DNA from: Gemmatimonadota bacterium
GTDB lineage: Bacteria > Gemmatimonadota > Gemmatimonadetes > Gemmatimonadales > Gemmatimonadaceae
Direction: 5' to 3'
DNA length: 11,717 nt
NCBI GenBank assembly: GCA_028287225.1
Contig: JAQBPZ010000060.1
Location: 1 to 11,717, forward strand
This document shows positions 6,796 to 11,717 of the stretch, piece after piece (positions within the stretch are counted from its first letter, which is position 1; each line of letters opens with the position of its first letter). A program made the translations under genes and the position numbers. Below the pieces are notes generated by a model. That model saw nothing but the letters and a program-made list of their open reading frames with translations, did not search any database and was not told the origin of the DNA.

Positions 6796-7587
6796 TCAGT
6801 GGATCCGCGTGCCGATGCGTCCCCACCGGATGTCGGTGAGGAAGGGCAGCGGGCGGTCGCTGTCGTCGGCGCGGTAGGAGTAGTACACGAAGATCGGGCG
6901 CCCTCGGACGTTCTCGCGCGGCACGAGGCCCCAGTAGCGGCTGTCCTTCGACTCGTAGCGGTTGTCGCCGAGCATCATGTAGTGGTTGGTCGGGATGCGC
7001 AGCGGGCCCCAGTTGTCGTGCGACGGCTGCGCGGGGGGGCGGCCGAAGCGGCTCTGCGTCAGCTCGAACTTGTGCTGCCAGTCGAAGGCCGGGTCGGGGG
7101 CGTCGGCGCCAGCCATCGCCGCCGGGTTGGGAACCCCGAAGCCCTGCCGCTGCGCGATGCCGTTCACGTAGAGCAGCCCCTTGCGCATGTAGAGGGTGTC
7201 GCCGGGCATGCCGACCATGCGCTTCACGAGCGTGGGGGTGTAGTCCGGCGCGTTGTCCGCCTGGTAGGGCGACTCGAAGACGATCACCTCGCCGCGCTTC
7301 GGGTCGGCGTAGCCGGGCAGCGAGGTGGTGGTGAACGGGATGTGCGGACCGTAGACCAGCTTGTTGACGAAGAGCCAGTCGCCCACGAGCAGCGTGGGGA
7401 TCATGGAGCCCGACGGGATGCGGTAGGCGGCGATCAGCAGCGTGTTGACCACGAGGTAGATCAGCAGCGCGCCGGCGATCGACTTGAGGAGCTCCCAGAG
7501 GCCGCGCAGGGGCGAGGCGCCGCCGCCGGCGCGCTGCTTCGGGGAACCGCGCTTGCCGCGGGCATTGGAGACGACGTTCGGGGGCAT
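6796..7587 (-). CDS. lepB: Signal peptidase I
   Basis: 263-residue type I signal peptidase, which cleaves signal peptides from exported proteins at the outer face of the inner membrane. One N-terminal membrane helix lies at about 33-54. The conserved boxes follow in order: catalytic Ser61 in IPSGSMIPTL, GDWLFVNKLVYG (69-80), KRGEVIVFESP (97-107), catalytic Lys122 in VKRMVGMPGDTL, and the C-terminal GDNRYESKDSRYWGLVP (207-223). The Ser/Lys dyad is intact. A Pro/Asp-rich insert at about 150-195 lies between the last two boxes, as often seen in Gram-negative enzymes. The ATG at 7587 (MPPNVVSN) lacks a good Shine-Dalgarno but is the only sensible start ahead of the membrane helix; the frame is open to 8364, upstream of any plausible N-terminus. 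The hybrid kinase follows closely and may share the transcript. Confidence 0.96.
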   Translation of the reverse strand: MPPNVVSNARGKRGSPKQRAGGGASPLRGLWELLKSIAGALLIYLVVNTLLIAAYRIPSGSMIPTLLVGDWLFVNKLVYGPHIPFTTTSLPGYADPKRGEVIVFESPYQADNAPDYTPTLVKRMVGMPGDTLYMRKGLLYVNGIAQRQGFGVPNPAAMAGADAPDPAFDWQHKFELTQSRFGRPPAQPSHDNWGPLRIPTNHYMMLGDNRYESKDSRYWGLVPRENVRGRPIFVYYSYRADDSDRPLPFLTDIRWGRIGTRIH

Positions 7588-7702
7588 GTCCGGCTGGGAG
7601 GAGGGAGGAACGGGCTGCTGGAATGTCTCCCTACGCGGTGCGTCCGGGCAAGGTTCACGGCGGCCGGCGACGCAGGACGCGCCGGGTGGCGGGACGAAAC
7701 GC

Positions 7703-7737
7703 GAAGGGGCCGTACCGCAGCGCGGCACGGCCCCTTC
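7703..7737 (-). terminator. Terminator of the SWIB-domain gene
   Basis: The arms GAAGGGGCCGT (7703-7713) and ACGGCCCCTTC (7727-7737) pair perfectly. The stem is extended by CCGC/GCGG around an AGC loop after one unpaired base on each side. It begins 14 bases after the SWIB gene stop on the minus strand. A U tract is nearly absent. The 12-mer GCGAAGGGGCCG at 7701-7712 also begins the terminator near 799. Confidence 0.75.
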
Positions 7738-7751
7738 ACTGCGCCTCGGTG

Positions 7752-8162
7752 CTACTTGAGGTGCTTGTTGACGAGCTTCGTCATCTCGAACATGGAGACC
7801 TGCGCCTTGCCACCGAACACCGGCTTCAGGTTGTCGTCCGCGTTGATGTTGCGGCGGTTCTTGGCATCCTGCAGGCCCTTCCGCTTGATGTAGGCCCAGA
7901 GCTTCTTGGTGACTTCGGTGCGCGGGATCGGCGTGGTGCCGACGACCATGCCGAGCTGCGCGCTGGGCGTCATCGCCTTCATGAAGGCCGCGTTCGGCGT
8001 GCGCTTGGCCGCCTTCTTGGCCGGGGACTTCTTCGCAGCGGACTTCGTCGCCGACTTCTTGGCGCCGGTCTTCTTCGCCGCGCCCTTCTTCGCGGTGGAC
8101 TTCTTCGCTGCGCCAGACTTCTTCGCGGCGCCCTTCTTCGCGGTCGACTTCTTCGCGGCCAT
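7752..8162 (-). CDS. SWIB/MDM2 domain protein with histone H1-like N-terminal tail
   Basis: 136 residues. The first ~55 are almost entirely Lys, Ala, Ser, Thr and Gly in AAKKS/AAKKG repeats, like the C-terminal tail of eukaryotic histone H1 and bacterial H1-like proteins, and likely bind DNA non-specifically. The C-terminal ~80 residues form a SWIB/MDM2 domain: LGMVVGTTPIPRTEVTKKLW, AYIKRKGLQDAKNRRNINAD, then LKPVFGGKAQVSMFEMTKLVNKHL. SWIB domains occur in eukaryotic SWI/SNF chromatin remodellers and in some bacteria such as chlamydiae, sometimes fused to topoisomerase. The start is at 8162 (MAAKKST) because AGGAG lies 6 bases upstream; an in-frame ATG at 8234 would precede the predicted transcription start. 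The gene has its own promoter and terminator. A nucleoid-associated role is inference. The tail's codon repetition makes slippage-driven length variation likely between strains. Confidence 0.93.
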   Translation of the reverse strand: MAAKKSTAKKGAAKKSGAAKKSTAKKGAAKKTGAKKSATKSAAKKSPAKKAAKRTPNAAFMKAMTPSAQLGMVVGTTPIPRTEVTKKLWAYIKRKGLQDAKNRRNINADDNLKPVFGGKAQVSMFEMTKLVNKHLK

Positions 8163-8417
8163 GCTCGTCTCCTGAGTTGGTGAACAGGTTCTCGCTATGA
8201 GAGAAACGCTGTACGACGGGGCGCAAGATACCATCCCTCATAGGGCGCGCAATAGGGAATTCGGTGAATCTCCCCCGAGCGCGCGCGAATTTTCCCTCTG
8301 AGATGCCACTGCCGACGCGGCGTTGCCCCCCGCATTGCACACGCATGACGCACGTTCGGCGCATGGGTCACGCGTCGCGCGGGCGCTGGGAGCAGCGACA
8401 CGCGCAGCGTCCACGCA
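8163..8417. other. Intergenic region between sdpI and the SWIB gene
   Basis: It holds the SWIB promoter and leader (8163-8252). From about 8260 to 8417 I see only GC-rich sequence with no gene, no convincing terminator for sdpI and no repeat family member. Confidence 0.6.
8225..8252 (-). promoter_or_regulatory. Sigma-70-type promoter of the SWIB gene
   Basis: On the minus strand there is TTGCGC (8247-8252), a 16-base spacer, and the extended -10 TGGTATCTT, with hexamer TATCTT at 8225-8230. Transcription would start near 8218, giving a leader of about 55 bases that contains a TTCTC/GAGAA inverted pair. The spacer contains CCCTATGAGGG, a near-palindrome (CCCT/AGGG arms) that could bind a regulator. 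Confidence 0.6.
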
Positions 8418-9068
8418 TCACGAGGCCTGCTCCTGCTTCCAGGCGAAGTACGAGTACACCGCCGGACCGAGGGCCGAGGCGAGCGCCGCGACGACGACGA
8501 GCATCACGCCGGCCATGGGGGGCAGCAGTGCGCCGGCGACGATCATGACGAGCCCCGCGCCCGTCATCGCGAACCCGGCGACGCGGTGCGTTCGCGCCCA
8601 CACCCGGTCGCTCGAGAGCGTCCACGGGGTGCGTACGCCGTACCAGAAGTTGGGCCGCGCGCGTGGGAGCTGGTTGCCCATGGCCACGAACAGCATGCCG
8701 GTGAGCACGGGCGCCACCCGCGCCACCGGCACGTCGTAGCCGAGGGCCGCGGCGAGGATGACGGCGTGCAGGAGGAGGAGGAAGACGAGCACCGACGCGA
8801 TGGTGAACTCGTACGAGGCCGCGAACTTCGCGTAGCTCTCGCGCCGCGGATCGATCACGGGCAGGGCGCGCATCAGGGCGCCGACGGCGAGGAGCACGCC
8901 CGGCAGCAGGAAGGCCGCGACCGCGCGCGGCATCCAGCCGTTCGGGACGCCGCTCGCATCCCAGTGGGTGACGACGCTGGCGGGCAGGCGGGGATACACG
9001 GCGAGCGAGAGCACCACGCCGGCGAGGGCGAGCCCCGGCACGTACCATCGCTTCACGACGTCAGGCAT
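8418..9068 (-). CDS. sdpI: SdpI-family membrane protein
   Basis: 216-residue polytopic protein with about six membrane helices (10-28, 50-68, 88-110, 115-132, 164-181, 183-206). The N-terminal half carries the DUF1648 motif (YPRLPASVVTHWDASGVPNGW, about 25-45). The C-terminal half has the SdpI signature GNQLPRARPNFWYGVRTPWTL (131-151) followed by SDRVWARTHRVAG. In Bacillus subtilis SdpI gives immunity to the SdpC toxin and holds the repressor SdpR at the membrane; elsewhere the family is widespread without the toxin. No sdpABC-like genes are in this window, so toxin immunity here is not supported. The ATG overlaps the sdpR stop by 8 bp, so translation is coupled and a two-gene operon is clear. 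Confidence 0.9.
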   Translation of the reverse strand: MPDVVKRWYVPGLALAGVVLSLAVYPRLPASVVTHWDASGVPNGWMPRAVAAFLLPGVLLAVGALMRALPVIDPRRESYAKFAASYEFTIASVLVFLLLLHAVILAAALGYDVPVARVAPVLTGMLFVAMGNQLPRARPNFWYGVRTPWTLSSDRVWARTHRVAGFAMTGAGLVMIVAGALLPPMAGVMLVVVAALASALGPAVYSYFAWKQEQAS

Positions 9069-9333
9069 CGGGTTCCCCGGGTGCGAGCCAGGAGTACAGA
9101 TGTTCGACGACCTCCTGGAAGACGGTGGTGTCGAGCTCGTAGACGATCTGCTGGCCGACGCGCGTGGAGAGCACGAGGTTGGCGTCGCGCAGCACGGCGA
9201 GGTGGCGCGACACGGTCGGCCACGCGGCGTCGAAGTGCCGCGCGATCTCCCCGGACGACAGCGGTCCCTGTCGCAGGAGACGCAGGATGTCGCGGCGGGT
9301 GGGGTCGGCGAGGGCGCGGAAGGCGGAGTCCAC
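9061..9333 (-). CDS. sdpR: ArsR-family transcriptional repressor (SdpR-like)
   Basis: 90-residue winged-helix repressor without metal-binding cysteines. MDSAFRALADPTRRDILRLL at the N-terminus is the standard opening of the SdpR/autorepressor branch. LSSGEIARHF and WPTVSRHLAVLRDANLV (26-54) form the helix-turn-helix, and RVGQQIVYEL the wing. The start is a GTG at 9333, chosen by this N-terminal match; no Shine-Dalgarno precedes it. It sits just downstream of an AT-rich palindrome, very likely its own operator, and overlaps sdpI by 8 bp. Autoregulation of sdpR-sdpI, relieved when SdpI sequesters the repressor, is the known Bacillus model and is inferred here. Confidence 0.92.
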   Translation of the reverse strand: MDSAFRALADPTRRDILRLLRQGPLSSGEIARHFDAAWPTVSRHLAVLRDANLVLSTRVGQQIVYELDTTVFQEVVEHLYSWLAPGEPDA

Positions 9334-9361
9334 GATTAGATGCTAAGCTAATTAGCTAATC
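9334..9361 (-). promoter_or_regulatory. AT-rich palindromic operator/promoter of sdpRI
   Basis: A 28-base AT-rich island in GC-rich DNA. It contains the perfect 12-bp palindrome AGCTAATTAGCT (9346-9357), an overlapping perfect ATTAGCTAAT (9351-9360), and outer arms GATTAG (9334-9339) and CTAATC (9356-9361). Such nested dyads are typical ArsR-family operators. On the minus strand a possible -10, TAGCAT, ends 6 bases before the GTG, so the transcript may be leaderless and the operator would cover the promoter. Confidence 0.72.
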
Positions 9362-9393
9362 ATGGAAGGAGGGGCCGGTGCCCAGGATCCCGG

Positions 9394-10284
9394 TCACTTC
9401 GCCAGCTGCTCCAGCATCGCCATCATCTGCAGGTCGTACGGGTCCGGCGTGTCGTCGTCGTCGCCGATCTCGTAGTCCAGCTGCGGCGTCTCCAGGATCA
9501 GCGGGATGCCCCGCGTCCGGCGGTCCGCGAGCAGCCACCCGAACGGCGCCGCGCCGATCGTCCCGTCGCCCAGCAGCATGTGCCGGTCGCGGTTCGACGC
9601 GAGCGCCCCCTCGCTGTCGTTCAGGTGGAAGAAGCCCGGCACCTCCCCGGTCTCCTCCTCGAACCGGTCGAGCACGCGCGCCACCTCCTCCGGCGACGCG
9701 GCCAGGTCGTACCCGCTGGCATACAGGTGACAGGTGTCCAGCCCGTAGCCGGTGCGCACCCGGTGCCGCCGCGGCACGTGCCGGAGGATCGCGCCCACCT
9801 CCTCGGCGGTGCGCGCCATGGTGCTGCCCGCCCCCGCGGTGTTCTCCACGAGCACGCGCGTGTCGCCCGCAACGGTCTCGATCGCGTGCACGATGGCCGA
9901 GGCGATCCGCTCCGCCGCCGCCTCGCGGTCGCCGTCCGTGGCCGCGCCGGGATGGAAGCACACGGCCCCCGCGCCCAGCGCGGTGGAGCGCTCCAGCTCC
10001 TTCGCCAGCCCGTTGCGCGCCCGCTCCCATTTCACCGCATCCGGCGTGGCCACGTTGAGCACGTACGCCGCGTGCACCACGACCCGCTCGGGCGCGATCT
10101 TCGTCCCCGCCAGCGCCTCGCGGAACCGCTCGACGCGCTCCGGCCGCACGCTGGTCTTGTCGTTGTAGAACTTCGGGATGGCCGAGAAGATCTGGAGCGC
10201 CCGCATCTCGGCATTGCCGGCACGGCGCGCGGCCATGTGGATGCCGCCGTTGTCGACCGTGTGCGCGCCGAAGAAGTGATCCAT
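9394..10284 (-). CDS. nfo: Endonuclease IV (AP endonuclease)
   Basis: 296 residues; a zinc-dependent AP endonuclease of base-excision repair that cuts 5' to abasic sites and trims blocked 3' ends. The whole TIM-barrel family pattern is present, with all nine metal ligands by comparison with E. coli Nfo: His71, His111, Glu147, Asp183, His186, His220, Asp233, His235 and Glu265. They lie in VVVHAAYVLN, CFHPGA, VENTAG, GLDTCHLYASG, FFHLNDS, NRDRHMLLGDG and ILETPQ. The start MDHFFGAHTVDNGGI matches the family N-terminus (G-AH-S/T). No Shine-Dalgarno precedes the ATG; the eight bases directly upstream on the minus strand are all C. The acidic C-terminal stretch (DDDDTPDP, 275-282) is a lineage addition. 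It stands alone, with the palindromic element upstream and the sdpR operator downstream. Confidence 0.96.
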   Translation of the reverse strand: MDHFFGAHTVDNGGIHMAARRAGNAEMRALQIFSAIPKFYNDKTSVRPERVERFREALAGTKIAPERVVVHAAYVLNVATPDAVKWERARNGLAKELERSTALGAGAVCFHPGAATDGDREAAAERIASAIVHAIETVAGDTRVLVENTAGAGSTMARTAEEVGAILRHVPRRHRVRTGYGLDTCHLYASGYDLAASPEEVARVLDRFEEETGEVPGFFHLNDSEGALASNRDRHMLLGDGTIGAAPFGWLLADRRTRGIPLILETPQLDYEIGDDDDTPDPYDLQMMAMLEQLAK

Positions 10285-10295
10285 GGGGGGGGAGA

Positions 10296-10480
10296 GTAGG
10301 ACGGTTGGACGGTAGGACCGTAGGACGGGCAGATAGTGTGGTGGCGTGTCCGAAAATCGTTTGTCGGTTTCCGGTTTTTCAGTTTCCGGCCAGCCCCGGT
10401 CAGCCCCCTGCGTCCCGGGCCCGCCGTGAACCGACAAACCGGAAACCGAGAAACCGTCATTCGGTCCTACCGTCCTACCG
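10296..10480. repeat. Second palindromic intergenic element with tandem-repeat arms
   Basis: Gene-free stretch between the REC-DHp stop (10483) and the nfo start. The outer arms are tandem copies of a GGTAGGACC-like unit: 10296-10327 on the left, and their inverted counterpart CGGTCCTACCGTCCTACCG at 10462-10480. Inner arms at about 10359-10390 and 10428-10457 share the exact inverted 13-mer CGGTTTCCGGTTT (10365-10377) and neighbouring TTTGTCGG/CCGACAAA-like sequence. The centre (10391-10425) is GC-rich. The plan matches the element at 3404-3692, but the sequence differs. The right end is two bases from a stop codon. Confidence 0.82.
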
Positions 10481-10482
10481 CT

Positions 10483-11160
10483 TCACCGGCCCGCCCCCTC
10501 GCCCGACAGGTCGATCATCTGCGCGCCGGCGAGGTATTCCACCGTCTGCGGGTTCTTCAGCCGGGCCAGGCGGCGCACCACGTCGGCGATACGCGCCGCC
10601 TGCTGCTGGATGATGAGGAGCTGATCGCGCCGCCCCGGCTCGACCTCCTCCATCAGCAGCAGCTCGGTGTGCCCGAGCAGGGCCGAGAGCGGGTTGTTGA
10701 TCTCGTGCTCGAGCGCGATGGTCGTCTCGCCGATGCCGGCCAGCCAGCGCGAGCGCGCGAGCGCCGACTCGGCGGCGCGCTGCCGCTCGTTCTGGTGAAC
10801 GCGCACCCCCGCGATCTCGAGCCGCGCGCGCAGGTTCTCCGGCGAACTGGGCTTGGTCACGTAGTCGTCGGCGCCGGCGTGGAGCACGGCGGTGAGGTCC
10901 TCGCGTCCATCGCGCGCGGTGACGACCAGCACGAAGGTCTCCCGGCCCCGGGCGTGGGCGCGGATCCGACGGCAGACGTCGAGCCCGTCCAGGTACGGCA
11001 TGTTGATGTCGAGGATGACGAGCGGCACCGGATCGCGGTCGTAGGCCGCCCACGCCGCCTCGCCGTCCTCCACGCCCACGGCGTCGTGGCCCAGGTCGGC
11101 GAGCACCGCGGCGAGCAGGGCGCGGGCAATACTGTCGTCGTCAGCGAAGAGTACGCGCAT
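10483..11160 (-). CDS. Receiver-DHp protein lacking an ATPase domain
   Basis: 225 residues. Residues 1-118 are a complete receiver domain: Asp7/Asp8, phospho-acceptor Asp51 (VILDINMP), Thr81 (VVTARDG) and Lys103 (DYVTKPSSPENL). A helical linker (120-140) leads to a HisKA-type DHp segment: GETTIALEHEINNPLSALLG with His152 in the normal acceptor position, then a second helix to about 205. The protein ends there, with no N, G1 or G2 box, so it cannot phosphorylate itself from ATP. It may be a phosphotransfer intermediate or a dimerisation-controlled regulator; both are inference. The ATG at 11160 gives the standard receiver start MRVLFADDDS; a TTG at 11184, overlapping the previous stop, would add eight residues. 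It is 20 bases downstream of the Asp-box gene. Confidence 0.88.
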   Translation of the reverse strand: MRVLFADDDSIARALLAAVLADLGHDAVGVEDGEAAWAAYDRDPVPLVILDINMPYLDGLDVCRRIRAHARGRETFVLVVTARDGREDLTAVLHAGADDYVTKPSSPENLRARLEIAGVRVHQNERQRAAESALARSRWLAGIGETTIALEHEINNPLSALLGHTELLLMEEVEPGRRDQLLIIQQQAARIADVVRRLARLKNPQTVEYLAGAQMIDLSGEGAGR

Positions 11161-11180
11161 TCCGGGGCGTGCCGAGGGAA

Positions 11181-11717
11181 TCAATGCACGACGCCCGTGC
11201 GGACGACGAGCGCGGGTGCCGCGGTGGAGGGCCCGGCGGACGCACGCTGCTCCCAGGCAATCGCGATGCGCGAGCCCTGCACGGCCGTCATGGGATGGCT
11301 CGCCGCCCCGTTGTCATCGGAGACGGGCAGCAGGCGATGCTCGAAAATGTGGCCCATGGTGCGCGAGAGGGCGAGCCCGACCCGTGGCGACCGGCTGTTC
11401 GGGTCCTCGAACGCGACGGCGACCAGGTCGCCGTCGGCGGCCACGCTCGTGCGGCCCAGGCGCTCGCCATAGAAGATCGGCACCGGGGAGTGAAAGCTGC
11501 GCCCCCCGTCCATGGAGTGCGAGAAGAACAGTCCCGGGCCCTCCGGCGCGTCGAGCCCGTAGGCCACGTGCACGTAGCCGCTGGTGGAATCCGCGGCCAC
11601 CGACGCGGGCGCGCGCGCGCAGCCGCTCACCGCGCGATCGAGCGTGTCCACCGGCGCCACGGTGCTCCAGCTCCGCCCCTGGTCGTCCGAGCGCGCGGAG
11701 AGCAGGCGGGCGCCGCT
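11181..11717 (-). CDS. Asp-box (BNR) repeat protein, sialidase-like fold, partial
   Basis: C-terminal 178 residues; the frame is open through the right edge, so the N-terminus lies outside the window. Asp-box turns typical of beta-propeller sialidase-like proteins are visible: SARSDDQGRSWSTV, spanning the first bases inside the edge, and SHSMDGGRSFHSPVPI. Between and after them are propeller-like strands (GYVHVAYG, LVAVAFED, IAIAWEQR). Asp-box proteins include true sialidases, but also many exported proteins with no glycosidase activity; the catalytic Arg triad and nucleophile Tyr cannot be assessed from this fragment. A GTG at 11660 is internal, because the Asp-box upstream of it is in frame. 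The stop lies 20 bases before the REC-DHp gene, so the two are probably co-transcribed. Confidence 0.78.
   Translation of the reverse strand, partial: SGARLLSARSDDQGRSWSTVAPVDTLDRAVSGCARAPASVAADSTSGYVHVAYGLDAPEGPGLFFSHSMDGGRSFHSPVPIFYGERLGRTSVAADGDLVAVAFEDPNSRSPRVGLALSRTMGHIFEHRLLPVSDDNGAASHPMTAVQGSRIAIAWEQRASAGPSTAAPALVVRTGVVH

Noticed and set aside
4211..6877. Plus-strand 888-codon open frame
   Set aside because: It is antisense to the hybrid kinase, whose domains and motifs are complete. The translation is Arg/His/Gly/Ala-rich with no motif, as expected for an antisense frame in GC-rich DNA.
6787..7893. Plus-strand 368-codon frame over lepB
   Set aside because: It is antisense to lepB and runs into the SWIB gene. 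Its Val/Arg/Gly-rich translation is typical of an antisense frame.
8163..8234. Longer start for the SWIB protein
   Set aside because: It would begin upstream of the predicted transcription start (near 8218), and MAAKKST at 8162 has AGGAG at the right distance.
11161..11184. TTG start for the REC-DHp protein
   Set aside because: It overlaps the previous stop, which could allow coupling, but the receiver's first strand begins at the ATG at 11160, as in the family.

Overview
The window is GC-rich bacterial chromosome, coding on almost every base. The style is Gram-negative-like and free-living. Several things together suggest Gemmatimonadota or a neighbouring FCB-type lineage: the bacilliredoxin and GroES-like gene pair, a SWIB-domain protein with a histone-H1-like tail, hybrid two-component proteins, and stop-adjacent palindromic repeats. 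This placement is inference, because no rRNA or other marker gene is present. There is no tRNA, rRNA, CRISPR array, transposase or prophage. All genes but one are on the minus strand.

Layout from left to right. (1) A PRC-barrel gene on the plus strand (159-773) converges through a strong bidirectional terminator on a three-gene minus-strand operon. That operon encodes a DUF883/YqjD-like tail-anchored protein, a YqjE/Holin-X superfamily two-helix protein and a DUF3618 protein, an arrangement like the enterobacterial yqjD-yqjE-yqjK cluster. (2) A BrxA/BrxB bacilliredoxin lies downstream of a divergent GroES-like co-chaperone. (3) A 289-bp palindromic element follows, containing no gene. (4) Next come a four-helix membrane protein of unknown function, a large membrane hybrid histidine kinase and signal peptidase I (lepB), probably one transcription unit. 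(5) A SWIB-domain protein with a Lys/Ala-rich H1-like tail has its own clear promoter and terminator. (6) An sdpR-sdpI pair (ArsR-type repressor and SdpI-type membrane protein) has an AT-rich palindromic operator. (7) Endonuclease IV (nfo) is followed, reading rightwards, by a second palindromic element. (8) A REC-DHp protein without an ATPase domain and a truncated Asp-box (BNR) protein run off the right end.

Most of the content is housekeeping and envelope or stress biology: preprotein processing, envelope-stress-type small membrane proteins, thiol redox and chaperone functions, abasic-site repair, and signalling. I found no complete undescribed defence or biosynthetic system. The items most worth a second look are the two long intergenic palindromes built from short tandem repeats, each directly abutting the stop codon of a minus-strand gene; the REC-DHp protein that cannot phosphorylate itself; the SWIB/H1-like protein; and the sdpRI operator.
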